Below are positions 23,376-35,240 of a stretch of DNA of 64,000 bases, one piece after another. Below the pieces are notes generated by a model that was not told where the DNA came from, searched no databases, and was given only the letters and a program-made list of their open reading frames with translations. The stretch lies in the NCBI GenBank assembly GCA_017591395.1, contig WEDG01002501.1:62001-126000 (forward strand), written 5' to 3'. Within the stretch, counting starts at the first letter, position 1. The number at the start of each line of letters is the position of its first letter. A program made the position numbers and the translations under genes. The stretch is from Schistocephalus solidus. Taxonomy: Eukaryota; Platyhelminthes; Cestoda; Diphyllobothriidea; Diphyllobothriidae.

Positions 23376-24289
23376 GTCCATCGACATGGAAACGAAACAA
23401 TAACGCAAAAGGCGCATTAAAATGAAGACGATGACTAATCTCTTATCCCGTGGTCGCGAGGCAGTCAGGGGACCGCGAGTGTTTATTGCACACTCTACCA
23501 TGCCTGTTCAGCTTTGAGTCAACCAAGCGCGCAGGCGGATTCACGGTTCGTCTATCTGTCACTTTTCTTCTGTTTAAGTCTAAGAAGACCAAGTTTTCTC
23601 TTCTTACAGTGCCCTACAGGAACCCTTTCTCTATTACAGAGGGCTCTACGCGTTACGGTTCAGTGGAGCTTCAAATCTCCGTATCCGATCTACATTGCCT
23701 CACTGTGAAGCCTAGTCCTCGTGGACGGTATATTGTGTAAGCTCAATAAGTGGAACATCTGAACAGAAAGCTAACGGTCGCAATGAAAGAAGAAGCGCCT
23801 GGACGCAAAGGGCAAGTTCCAACACGATTTCCCAATTTTCATTGAATTTATTAACCTCGGTGCGGTGCTGAGGACATACCACGATCCTTCCAGTGCGACT
23901 GGGTAGGCAGCGCTGGTGCCTTTGGCATATGGCTGACATGCCAGTCTCACTCTGATGCGATACATGGCGACTGGTTTTCGTTTCAGTGAAAACCTGGCTT
24001 ATCAGATTGCGTTTAGTACGTGTAAATAGGCTGTATCTTGATGCCAAGCAATGAGCTGCGACCTCGAATCGACATTAAACCCTACCAAAGTAACACTTTC
24101 TGTTCAGAAATAGAGAGAGTCCCTAAAAATTTGACATCAATTTGAATGTCCATATTTTGGAAAAAATGAAAGTGAACTGAAAAAATATTCTGCAAACATC
24201 TAAGCAAAAAATTATGAGATGGTAGTTTTAAAATGTTCCGGATTTATTAAAAAATTTTAGTGTGTGCGTCGCTTCTAATGCGTCACACA
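23376..24289. other. No gene recognised
   Basis: Contains a minus-strand frame of 111 codons (23712-24047) and a 96-codon plus frame (23450-23740), neither with a recognisable domain. Lies inside the interrupted duplicate D. Confidence 0.4.
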
Positions 24290-24830
24290 ACAAGTCTATA
24301 GTCAAGTTCCTGCAACACTTATTACAGCATGGCTTTTGTAAAAGTCTTCAGAGCCTCAGTGATTCTCTCTATGAGTCCTTCGACGAAGTTGGGAGGTAGC
24401 GAATAGTACTTTTACAAAACCGCACAGAGAGGCATTAGACTGTGAGCGCAGGAAAATTTCAAAAGCATGCTGTCTCCATCAACAGCCCGTCCGATCCTTC
24501 TTCCTGATGGATTCTCGTTGAAATAAGCCCTCACTGCGTGGATCCACTGTGGTGGTGTTCCATCTTTTTGAATTATGAATTAGGCACATTAATTTGCTTC
24601 TATTTCGTCATGTAGGCAGTTCTGAAGCATCTCCAGGTAGTCGTCACCAGTCAGGTGTCCCTTTAAAAAACCGGGACATACGCACAGTTCTTTGAGATTG
24701 CACGGAACACCTTCCATTTCATGTTCATTTGCGGCATGTAAATTTTCTTTGCTCCCCGATGCCTGCAGCGCGGATTTTATGCGATTTTTCGAAGTCATCA
24801 TCTTCCAGATTCCTTCAAATATCTTCACAG
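24290..24830 (-). pseudogene. DDE transposase remnant (Tc1/mariner-like superfamily)
   Basis: The minus strand reads LTGDDYLEMLQN (near 24640), then IQKDGTPPQW (near 24565), VRAYFNENPSGRRIGR, and further on LIERITEALKTFTKAMLQ ... LQELDYR ending near 24296. This order matches the C-terminal half of invertebrate Tc1/mariner-type transposases: the LTG-YL-ML region, the QDGAPPHW motif with the second catalytic Asp, the PGRWIGRGG region, and the final helix ending ELDYR. Stops and frameshifts separate the blocks and the WPPRSPDL motif is destroyed. No terminal inverted repeats were found by eye. It sits inside duplicate D. Confidence 0.6.
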
Positions 24831-25149
24831 AAGCTTTTTCGAATTAGTTTGTCACCCAGCTTTACTATCTGCAGAAACTGACGTTCGTAGGAAGTTGGTT
24901 TCAAGCGTTTTCTTATGACATACCAAAAAGTTGAATAAGGGACGCAGGTTCCAGTCTAGCTCTTTGCAAAGATTTCCCTAGACTTTGGCTAAACGCTTTG
25001 CATACCTGGTTCGCAAATTCTTCACTACACAAAAGCCTCTCCTATTGCATTAATATCTTTAAAAATGTACTGCGTTCTACACATACTGCTTGAATTTCGG
25101 AAAATTTGAGACAATTCTATTCACTTTATTCCTTAATAGTTTAAGATAG

Positions 25150-25395
25150 GCCCTATGATCAACCTTAACTTGTGACAGGTTGCTTTGGGCCATAGTTCAG
25201 GGAACTTGCAACGATCCGTGTCCCAGCTCCGTCACTTCACTTTTAAGCAGGTTCCTTGCATACGGCCTATTGTGCATGATAATTATGTGGACAGTGTACG
25301 AAGACAACAGAAAGCTAGCGGGTATACTAGAAGAAAAGTTATCAGGAAACACGTGCCAGTTCCAGCACGGTCATCCGATATTCTTTGAAGTTATT
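25150..25395 (+). repeat. Duplicated segment D, copy 2 (second part)
   Basis: Near-identical blocks with 21700-21950, for example ctatgatcaacctta, cgtgtcccagctccgtcac, cggcctattgtgcatgataa and gtatactagaagaaaag. The shared frame (about 65 codons) is open in both copies. Product unknown. Confidence 0.6.
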
Positions 25396-27814
25396 TAGCT
25401 CAGTGGCTAACGGGCAGGGCGTTTAGGTGATTCACTTGGCGAAACTATCGCTAGAGTAGCCGAAACAGCCACAGTGAGACATTTTTCTACACTAGCTTCT
25501 GTAGTTGCGTGTTTAAACACGCCCGCAGTGGCTGTGCTCAAAACTACTGACAGCAGCGGATCTCTTGCAGCCGCTTATCATACTTTCCATAAAATTGACT
25601 TCTTTGACTGTTGCTTGGAGACCTCTACTGTTTTCCATTTACTCCATAGTGCGGTATGGCGTTCAAACTTACAAGCCAACGAAATAATACTTTATAATGA
25701 AAAACGCATTTCAGAATTTCAATAAAGATTTAATAAGTCAGGACAAACAGTTTAAGCACGCGTCTTTTCCACACGCCGTGATGTTGGAGGTTCATATAAA
25801 CGAATAATGTTTTAAGTATATTGGTAGCTATATAGATGGTGGACATTTTGAGCCGGATCAACTCGTAATATTTTATTGGAAGCAATCCAACTTTGAGCAT
25901 CAAAGTTGAATTGCACACTCCGAGAGCGTGTTCGCAGACTCCCATCAGGGGTTCTTCCACTCGTTCTCTTAAATTTTGTTCGGAAACACAAACATTTTCC
26001 TTGATGGGAGAGTCTCATCCGGTGAAGGATTGATTGAACAAATCTTTTCATCGCAACATCCTCAGGATTGAGAGCAGTCAACAAATGCACAGAGTCGCGT
26101 TGTGTGGCTCCACTGTTACTTTAAACAGGTGAATTTCGACTCTGTTCATCAGTTGGTTAGATCCGATGGCGATAATTAACTTATCTTCGTGAGCACGTAA
26201 CCAGACAAAACAGCCAGAAATATTGTTATAAGTTAGAATCAAAGCAATGTCCAGAGAAGTGGAAAAAATCTCTCAATGAGCAGGGGAATGTGCACGAGGG
26301 CCAAAAGTAGCATATGCAGAGCCAACCCTGATGATGATCATAGTGGGTTCCTCAGGACCTGCCAGGAAATCTGGACAATTCGACTTCGTCTTTATTCCGA
26401 CGGCGGAATTTGACTAGGAGGGATTCAAAAACTAACTGGAGATAGATGTTCGGTGACCGCTGAGAACATCAGTCTGAGCCAAATCACTCGTCGTCGTTTT
26501 CATTGAAGTATCTCATTTAAAGTAAGGCCTCAGCAGCAAACTCCTGGGATGCCAAACTTAAGGTGTACCCAAATAATTTGAAATTGGGGTTGTTCGGGAT
26601 ATCATCGCAATGAAATCCCGTTTCCTATTTCTGTGCTGAGGAACCACCTGTGCATGGGACTCAGTCATGCAGAAGTGTGTGGGCGACCAACACTTTTATC
26701 ACGGTGAGCCAAATTACCGGCTACTCATCACACAAACATCGAGTTTGTATGATGAAATCATGGCTATTAACGAAATTAGTTGGCTCAGCATAAAGAGAAT
26801 TATTCCTAAGTAGGAGGTTTGGAGTACGAAGAAGTGAAGAACTGCAGTGATTATTTCTGATTCATCTAAGGATAAATTCAGCTACATCCCATATGCAGTC
26901 TTCTTAACCCGGAGCTAGTAGTCAGTCTTCAGGTTTATGCTCCGCCGTAGACGACCAGAAATATTCCTGGGCACAATGGAAACTGGACTTCGTCGAGATA
27001 AGCCCTCTTTATTGCAAAGCCCCAAAGCAAAATGGAGCTCCCATGTTCCAGCTTAACGTCCAGAAGAGACGAGAAAAATCATTTCCTAGTTCCAAGCAGA
27101 GATGATAGCAAAAGCGTGTCTGCAGGATGCGCCTGGTGCAAGCATGCAGATTGGTATCAGAAAACGTCAAAATCTTCCTCCTAAATGCGGTGATCAGAGT
27201 CGACGACTAGAAAGAAGCAAACGCTTTGCATGCACCTATGTACCCCACTTCGGCACAATCCCCTTAAAAGAAAAGTTTTTAAAGCATTAAAGAAAACTTG
27301 CAGCATAAATAAAAACAAGTCCCCTTTTAACTATTCAGGAGCACAACGTTTGCTCTCCTAGGAGATCACTCTAATCATTAGTACCATAGAACAGGTATTC
27401 TTGCACCACAATTTAGGGAGATGGAAACTACACCCACACAAAGCACATTTCTATGAATAAAAACATGCAGTTTCCTCTTTATAAAAACTATCTTTTCTCC
27501 CCTTTAACGTTAATATTCCCGCGATTTGCCAATTACAGGTGCCCTTGGGTCACATTGTGAGTATACATATCCAAGCCCAATCGGGGCGTATGCTTTACAA
27601 ATTACGCTCGGACGAAGATCGGAATGTCGTTATCGATATAAAATTTGGAATTTCCTTTCATTTTATGTCCAACCACCACGAGGGTGATTTAGCAAGTTTT
27701 ATGATAGTGGTAGCAATTGCAGTCCATACCGAGGGTTATCTCCCTTTTCTTGTGATTGTGCAGTTTGTCTTAACTATTGAAGATATTGTTATGGCTGCAT
27801 TCGTCGTAGAATGC
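25396..27814. other. No gene recognised
   Basis: No domain or paralogous block seen. A 119-codon plus frame at 27539-27898 starts after a tract resembling a 3' splice site (ccaattacag at 27529-27538) and contains a hydrophobic stretch near its middle, but its last 30 codons lie inside a SINE, so a functional exon is doubtful. Confidence 0.4.
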
Positions 27815-27900
27815 TCACTGATAGATAACGGAACTCACTTGTCTCACTCTGCCTTGGGGCTCATTATCGAGCCCCAACAGCAGCCGCACAGTGGCTAGTA
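27815..27900 (-). repeat. SINE-A end fragment
   Basis: Matches the far end of family A (ggaactcacttgtctcactctgccttgg-type text followed by gccgcacagtggctagta), also seen near 53945-54010 in the same orientation and 54225-54300 in reverse. Only about 85 bases are present. Confidence 0.55.
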
Positions 27901-28092
27901 ATAATAAAGGCAGATTCACAATGCCGACAAAAGACAGCCTCCCTCGTCTGTATCGGCATTGCACATCAGACATTCCTATAGTAAATTACAAAAATAGCAT
28001 CAGACAATATTGTTATAGATCAGAATATCAGGGCACGATGGTATTCTCCTGAAGATATTCATGGACTTGACAGTCAATGAGGGAATCTTCAG

Positions 28093-30624
28093 TTAGTATA
28101 GTAAACAGTTAGAGAACTTTTGAAACTCACTCCAAAATATAACATGAAGCTCCGGGTAGGTATGAATCAGATTTGCCAGTTGGAATGCGCGTTCCTTAAT
28201 AATTTTAAGACCCGACCGAGGGCCCTGGTCCGCGTGACACAAGAGTACCCTGTTGTTTGCGTTAAACACTAAAACCAACCACCGCAGATTAGTCCTATCT
28301 GCGAAGAAGGCTTTCAATGTCTGTACGCGGGGATAGGTGCCATCACGGACCTTTAGCAGAAGGTACTTGAGGGAGTGAAGTTTAGATATTGTGTCCTTAA
28401 AAGTTACCAGGAAATCCACCTCCACATCAAGCTTGTTTAACTCTAGGAATAGAAGCTCGAGGGCATTATGTCCTGGTAATGCCGTGAAATCCATGTTTAG
28501 AGTTCTTAGGGAGAAAATGTAAAGACTTCGAATATTACTGCAGGTAAGCAGAAGTTTGTGAATCATCTGGTCATGGAAGATGTCTGCCGTGACGATACGC
28601 GCTTCCTCCAGTGAGGGAAAGACACTGAAGTAGGTGGAAATATCCTTCGCGGATGGTTGGAGTTCCCGGTCGAAATCCATGTCAATTAGCGTCGCCTTGT
28701 GAACATTTAAACACTTTTCCTGCAGACGAAGAAGCCTCTCCTTAGTTAGCACATCAGAACAGCAGGCCCAAATTAGCTCAGCGGACACTTCCAAGTACCG
28801 CAGATTCGATCCACATTCCTCGACAATTGGGAGGAAGTGATCGCTGGCAAGAGATTGAAGATGCTGAATATAATTAATTTTGCTCTCACCGTTTCCAGAT
28901 TTGCACAAACGAATGGATAGTCTTCGGATTTCAAAGCAGTGCCTCTGAATAAGGGCTTCCACCGCACTTTTAACTGGCGCGTGTCTTCTATCCATTGAGA
29001 TCACAGCTCCCAAGAATGAAGAAGAACAGGAGGAGGATAAGGAGAAGGGGGAGGATGATGAGGAGGATGAGGAGGAGGAGGAGGAGGATGAGGAGGAGGA
29101 GGAGGAGGAGGAACCGGTGGCGGCATAGTGTATAGTTGGAGATGAACTCGGAACGAAAGGTCTTATATGAACGTACAGATCATGGAGGTTGAGAGGATGA
29201 AGGACGCAGTTGTCTTCGACAGACATGAGTGAACAGGCAACGAAGTTCACTGGTCCTTCACCATCTTCAACCAAGTCCGCTGATGGACATTGAATGCAAG
29301 GCATACTAAGTTTGTCCCCTGAACAGGCTCTGCAAAATTGCGGGATGTCGAGTGGTGGTTTGTTCAGCGTGCGATATTTCACAGTCTTGGGCAAAATAGA
29401 GGAGTCGGTAAGGTATCGCTTTGGGAAAAAGTGACCTGGCTCTGTCAGTAGGGTCAAATCTGGGAGGTGCGTGATGCACTTCCTTTCACCTAGGAACAGA
29501 TTAAGCACGTCGGATTCATGATGAATCTGAAGGACCGTCCATGGTGGAATCCAGGACTGAAAACGTTCCCAGTTTCTGGGCCGGCGCCTGAACCTGTATC
29601 GACGGAGAGACGAGTCGTCTAAGAAGACTCTGCATACGTCGCCAAAGCTCTGCATCAGCAGCAGCATTGCACATGGTGTTATTCTGCCGAAAAAGCGGAT
29701 GGCAACTTCTTCCAAATTTAAGTTGGTTTTTTGGCACTCCAGGACATTCGGTTTGGAATTCTTTACAGCTACAGTTAAGGAAAGGACGCGCAATCGAGGC
29801 ATCGGACAGTTAAGAAGTTGACTCATTTGTTCGACACTGATTGGTTGCTTAATGATGTCCAAGGTAGTTACATTGACGAGTCCAGTACCATCCGGGCCGG
29901 AAAGAAGTAAAAGAAGTTGAACTACGTCTTTTCCCCTATCCGAAGCAAAGTCCCGAGGGAATATCTCGACTCCGTGTAATGCATCGTGAAGCATAGAAAG
30001 CAGCTGTGCCTGTTTCATCCAGGAGGTTGGAGATACCGCAAGAACTTGAGGAGCCAGAAGATCCCATGTTGGTATTAAGCTCTTGCATGCCGTGCGATCT
30101 TTTCTCGAAAGATACTGGCTGATGCAGGCAGAAATTATTGGGTTCAACACGATCTGAAATCCAAATAGAAAAGGAGAGTTTATTTATCTCAAAAATTAAT
30201 TTTTGTTCCACCTTTTCGTGCGTGTTCGTGGTCTGTTTGGTCAACACAGAAAGCTCCTTGGAGTAGGTCTACCGTTAAAATGAATTCTTCTTGTTTTTCT
30301 TCTAAATGTTTTTTTTATTTTTATCAATATCTAAATTTACTGAGCCTTCAGTATCAGATTTCAGCTGACCAGTGGAGCCTTGTATTGATTTGATGGTAAC
30401 TGGCAGGTTTAACACCACGTAGTGTTTCAGAACACGAATACTATCACAGTTGTCTGCTTATAGCCCCGAAGACATTCAGAATCTATAAAGTTATCAGCAG
30501 AAACCAGTTAACCCATTCTAGACCTCCACAGAACTGGGAATATTCAATCCGAATTAACGAACAAGCGGGGGAAAACCATTCATTTTAAATGACTAACCTC
30601 TACTGGTATGGTGAGTTGCGACAT
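28093..30624 (-). CDS. Intact F-box/LRR-like protein of the FBL family
   Basis: Predicted gene: exon 1 at 30598-30624 (MSQLTIPVE, donor GTTAGT), a 444-base intron, and exon 2 at 28093-30153 opening with IVLNPIISACISQYLS after a CTATTTGGATTTCAG acceptor; 695 residues in all. Joined across the intron, residues 1-45 have the F-box layout: Leu/Ile-Pro-x-Glu, hydrophobic helix, YLS-x-x-DR, then C and W. F-box proteins are known to recruit substrates to SCF ubiquitin ligases through SKP1; that role here is inference. Residues about 357-388 are a serine-rich run written by TCC/AGC-type codons. The C-terminal ~290 residues hold leucine-rich segments (LELLFLELNKL, SLKYLLLKV, LRWLVLVF) resembling irregular LRRs. 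No signal peptide or membrane segment seen. It is the only copy in the window open from end to end. Splicing rests on agreement between paralogues, not transcripts. Confidence 0.75.
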
Positions 30625-30727
30625 TCCCCACTTCAAAATTTCAGGTTGTGCAGATAGATACATGCCTCGCGTGAGGCTCAGGTAACGGTTGCTACCAGGG
30701 AAGTTATTGGTAGTTTCAGATTATATT

Positions 30728-30760
30728 TTCATCTGATTGGATGATCTTCAAACCAATCAT
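30728..30760 (-). promoter_or_regulatory. Inverted CCAAT pair upstream of the intact FBL gene
   Basis: On the minus strand tcatgattggtt is followed by catccaatcag, nearly the same as at 10923-10956 upstream of FBL copy 1. The proximal box is about 112 bases from the predicted start codon. Surrounding DNA is much less alike between the copies than this element, which suggests constraint. No TATA box was identified with confidence. Confidence 0.5.
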
Positions 30761-31709
30761 GACCATCAAAGTAACGCAGGTAACTCAGTACACAGCGTCA
30801 AACTGCAGAAAATTGGTAAAATAAACTACTCTGGAAGAGGTTTGTAAGTTCAAATATAGTGGTGGAAACAAAGAAATACAGGGAGCCGCTCACTGCAGGC
30901 TGTCTTTCCTGTCTTTCGGGTAGTAAGAGAAAGCCAGAAACCAGTTCGCGAATATTTTAAAACTGGAGACGAAAAATCCACCTTCGCATTCTGCCCCGTT
31001 AGGTGACCGCCTCATGTCGCATGTTCAATAACGTTTGAAAAGTGTTACCTCAGTGCATTCATTGTTTCGTTTGCCTGAGACTCTCGGTCGTATATGTTTA
31101 GTACTTTGAAAAACGGTGATATCGAGGCTTTGGACTTCAAGACCACATTCATCTGAACGTATGGAACATGGTAAAGTGCATTCTTTGAGATAGAATAATC
31201 AAATGCAACAGCTTGCGTGGAAAGGGTATTGGAGATTGAGGTCCTCTGGTATGATGAGATACAACATACTCCACCCTGTGTTGACCAGAATGTCATCTAT
31301 CAAAGATAGCATCACGCGTCCCGTAAACTTCAGGTAACTATTTTTGCAATCAAGTAAATTTCTGATAGTTTTACATGACAATACAACTTGCCGAAGATGG
31401 GACCCTACAGTATATTTGAGGAAAATAAACGAATGCAGGAAGCCGGTTGCGCAACGCTTTTTATCAACTGACTTTCGTATTTTCATCTGCATTTCTAAAA
31501 GCAAACATGGTTTGTCAGTCGGAGAAAGTGGTTAGAGAGCCCTCGTATCCACTTAAGCTACCAGTTTCAGTTAAATCAGTCCTCGAAGTAAAGCTTACTT
31601 CAGCATTCGCATGTCAGCCGGGTTATTGACAGTAATCCCTGGTGAATTTATATGTACTAGGTTTCATATTTGAACCGAATGATGCCCAGTGCCGATCTAT
31701 GTACACATT
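30761..31709. other. No gene recognised
   Basis: Spacer between the intact FBL gene and the duplicated upstream segment. The frames at 31199-31504 (minus) and 31344-31629 (plus) overlap and show no domain. Confidence 0.4.
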
Positions 31710-32725
31710 TCATTTCCTGACTTCTGTAGATGATAGTCTCCAACTTCGTATTTCGACATCCTCTAACGAAGTCCGTTGGTTGCAGCCTGCAGGCTGACTG
31801 CCATTGGTAAGTTCTAAGGCATCTGCTTTGATGGGCATGTCTGTATAAATTACTTTTTCGGAATATGCCGAGTTTTTTCGAGTCTTTAGCTTAAATCGTC
31901 TTGCCTGGGAGATACAAATTGCCCCATCTTTGAGACTGGTAAGATCAGGCATCGTCACACCTGGAGCTAAGATAATTGCTTCAGAGTTAGGCAAATTAGT
32001 TGAATTTGTTTACAATCTCTACGTTCGTCATTGCTTTAGGCATTTGCATGATGACCTAAAAGAAATGTGCAATGATATGTAGTCTTGGTAAACATTTTCC
32101 TTTCGGTAATATGTGAAAAATTTCAATAAACAAAAATTCGAGGCTATATCTCGATGTTGGCTGTCTGACGAAAGCAAGCAAACCGTAAACGATTATTTCG
32201 ATTCTTCCTCCGCCGGTTTTGTGGCAGTGGGGATTAGAGTTTCGCCTTAGATAGCGTGGAGGACGTGACTACGCCATGCGAGCAAAAAAGGGGGTTGTGG
32301 ACTGTGCGTTACAAAAACAAGCGAATCCATCACTGCCTACTTACCTTGGAGGCTTCAATGTGCCCAAGAGGAACAAACAATTTTCAATCTTTCATTGGCT
32401 CTTTCGTTTACTTATTTTGTTCCTAAGAATGAGCTTCTCCACTGTTCAAAATATCCATAAGAACAGGCTCCTGCTGGACGAAGATATGAAACTACTGGTT
32501 TTAAGAAGTAGTAAAAATCTGTGACCGATTGTCTGGAGCAAACAGAACAATGAATGCACTGAGGGGATGCACTTCAAATGCTCGCCATCAGGCGAATACT
32601 CAACGGAGGCGGAATGCGAAATGAGATTTTGCGCTTCCATATATTTGCGTTTTCAGATATTCGCGAACGGTGTTCGGGCATTGTTTGCCTATCCGAAGAA
32701 AAAGCATGACAATTACGCCTTCCTT
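31710..32725 (+). repeat. Segmental duplication upstream of FBL copy 5 (partner 9690-10770)
   Basis: Collinear with 9690-10770 as described there. It lies upstream of the plus-strand headless FBL copy, so both the segment and the gene seem to have been duplicated together. The first exon and promoter that should follow it are missing here. Confidence 0.6.
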
Positions 32726-32934
32726 TGACACAGCTGTGTCTGACCGGATCCCTATATTTCTTCCTTTTACGCAGTCATATTACGACGTCGTATCTTCTGA
32801 CAGTGTTGGCTTTTGAAAAATTTTTTTTGCGGTGAAATGCTTTGGTCGATTTGTACTATTGCACTACCTACAACATAATCCAAAAATATTTTAAATACGC
32901 TAGGATGTCAGCTTTTGAATAAGTTTATTTCCAG

Positions 32935-33352
32935 CCCCATGTGAATTCCACACTCATAAAAAGGAATGCTAATTTTTCATGCATTCTTTCCATAGATGTT
33001 CTATGTTTAATGGAAAAAAAGAAAAAATACACTTTTCCGTACACTTTTGGTAGCATATTTCGTCTTCATCAAATTTTCTTCGAGACAGTCTTTCTTAGTG
33101 AACTGATATTCCCTTCAATTGAACGACTTTGGCGGTACCTAGTGCTTACGGATGTAACAGAGCCCTGATTTGCCTCCAGGTTCAACGCACTGGCCTCGTG
33201 CTGTTAGTATGAAAGCAGAATCGTTTCTGGACCACCGTGACTTTTTGGTGGTCAACGATACTGACGGCTGGACCTCGTCATCTTAACGATGAGCCTCTGA
33301 CTCCTATTACACAAAAGATTGCACACACGCACAATCGCACATCAGTTCCATT
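32935..33352 (-). repeat. Dispersed repeat E, copy 2 (uninterrupted)
   Basis: Reverse-orientation match to 22322-23115 and holds the empty insertion site (one gtgtaataggagtc, reverse complement, at about 33303). It ends directly before the TCC-rich start of the headless FBL copy. Confidence 0.7.
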
Positions 33353-33364
33353 TTAAACAATGCC

Positions 33365-34324
33365 TTTTGTTCCTCCTCCTCCTCCTTCTCATCCCCCACC
33401 TCAGCTGCACCCTCCATTGATAGAAGACAAGCACCAGTCAGAAGTGCGGTGGAAGCCCTAATCCAGCGACACAGCTCGGAAATTAGCCAGCTTTCAATTC
33501 GTTTGTGCACCACTATAAGTGAGGACAGTAAAAGTAGGTATATTCAGGAGCTGCCATCACTGGCAAGAGATTACATACTCCCAATCATTGAGAGGTGTGG
33601 ACCGAATCTGAGGTGCCTGGAAGTGGCCGCTGAGATAATTTGGGCCTGCTGCTCTGATGTGCCAACTAAGGAAAGGCTGCTTTGTCTGCAGGAGAAGTGC
33701 TTAAGTGTTCGAAAGACAACCGTGATTGCCGATGATGTCCTGCGTTTCGAAGAACATGTCCGTCCAACTGCAACGCAAATTTCCACATATTTGAGTCTGT
33801 TTCCCGCATCGAAGGAAGTGCGAATCATTTCTTTTGGAGTCTTCCGCGAACGGACCATTCACGAGATTCTAAGTAGTTGCATGCATCTACGGAAGCTGTA
33901 CATTTTCTCCCAAGAAACCCCAAACAGTGACTACGCCCCATTTCCAGAACACAGCAAGCTCCAAGTTCTCTTCCTGGAATTAAATGGGCTTTCTGGGACC
34001 GATTGTTTTGTTAGACTTTTGAAAGAAACGCTGAAAAACGTTTACTCACCTAGATACATCCTACTTAAGTTTGAGAATGGCAAGTATCCCAGCAAGTTAA
34101 CCTTGAATCACTTTTTCGCCATAAGACCTGAACTGCAGTGGTTGGTTGTAGTCTTAAACAAGTGCGGCAAGGTATTCCTTTGTCATGCAGACAATGCCAG
34201 TTGGACAGGTCCAAAAATTATCAAGGAGCTAACCGTCGACCTGGAAAATCTGATCAACTCCTATCCGGAGCTTCATGGCATATTTTGGAGTGAGTTAGAC
34301 AGGTTCGCTAAGTGCTCGCAATAA
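33365..34324 (+). pseudogene. FBL copy 5: headless copy with open C-terminal half
   Basis: From about 33449 to the stop at 34322-34324 there are 291 open codons aligned without gaps of note to the C-terminal half of the intact FBL protein (VEALIQRHSSEISQLSIRL, then EIIWACCSDVPTKERLL, RYILLKFENGKYPS, and a final FWSELDRFAKCS). The frame stays open upstream through a TCC-rich serine run, where homology stops and repeat E begins. The F-box exon, the intron and half of exon 2 are gone. The intact C-terminal frame may mean recent truncation or continued use from another promoter. The 3' flank keeps the family motif caccatcgtg. Confidence 0.7.
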
Positions 34325-34849
34325 CAACCCCATTTTGTTCTGAGAAATCCATCTGCCAATGTCCCTCATTATTTTGACTTGTCACCTTAGCAACACCATC
34401 GTGTTCGGATTTTCTCATGCATAATAATATTGTCTAATGCTGATTTTGTCATTCGATATAGAATAGAGTTCCATAATCTGGGCCAACTTATCACAAACCT
34501 AAGAAAGGCGAAACGACCTACACTACAGGTTTCAAATACTAATATAAAAAGAAATATTTTAAAAATTCCTCATGCTGTTTAACCATTAGATGAAAAGAAC
34601 GCCTGAAGTTTATGATCGTCGATGGAGCGTAATTAAATAAGTATCCACCTGGTTTGCACCCACTACCGGAAGGTGGTAATAAGAGTATTTTAGTGGAGGA
34701 AACGCGGTTGCTTAAAATAAACTGAAAAGAAGAGAAAGTATACTGAATATGCATGCGTATGTTAACGTATAAAAGGCACTAAGTTGAAATATAGATTCCA
34801 GCCCCGTACATTATGGTACAAGGCTAATTGAAATACGGAAAAATGGTAA
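34325..34849. other. FBL copy 5 3' flank, otherwise nothing recognised
   Basis: The first ~130 bases resemble the 3' flank of the intact gene (aataatattgtctaatgctg versus aacaatattgtctgatgct). No further feature seen. Confidence 0.4.
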
Positions 34850-35240
34850 GGGGATTTGAGAGAGAGAGGTACGCTTTATTTTGAAAGTAAAATTCCAAAA
34901 CGTTCAGCAAAAATATCCTCCATTCACCGTGAATAAAATTAGGCACACGAACCACATACCACCGGAAGATCACAAACGAATGGCTGAAGACTGCAACTAT
35001 CGACATCATAATCGTCCTTGAATGAGTCTCAAAATGTAGATCAAATTGGATTTCCTTCGAAACAGTTCCAGCGTTCTGTGCTGATGACTTCATTATTCAA
35101 GTTCGAATAAACCAAGAGGGTTAAAAATTCGGCATATCATGAGCGAAATATGTCAACCGATTTAAAAATAAAAAAATGTACATGCTAATGGAGAGCAGAA
35201 AACAATGGCGGCTCAATTTTAAAAGCCCGCCTAGAAAGAT
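34850..35240 (+). repeat. Direct repeat F, copy 1
   Basis: Matches 36355-36775 in the same orientation: gagagagagaggtacg, then ttattttgaaagt, ccattcaccgtgaataaaat, gtgctgatgacttcattatt, and aatggagagcagaaa. Identity is high in blocks. No coding sequence recognised; a possible shared minus-strand frame starts MKSSAQNAGTV / MRSSAHNASTV but soon diverges. Confidence 0.6.
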
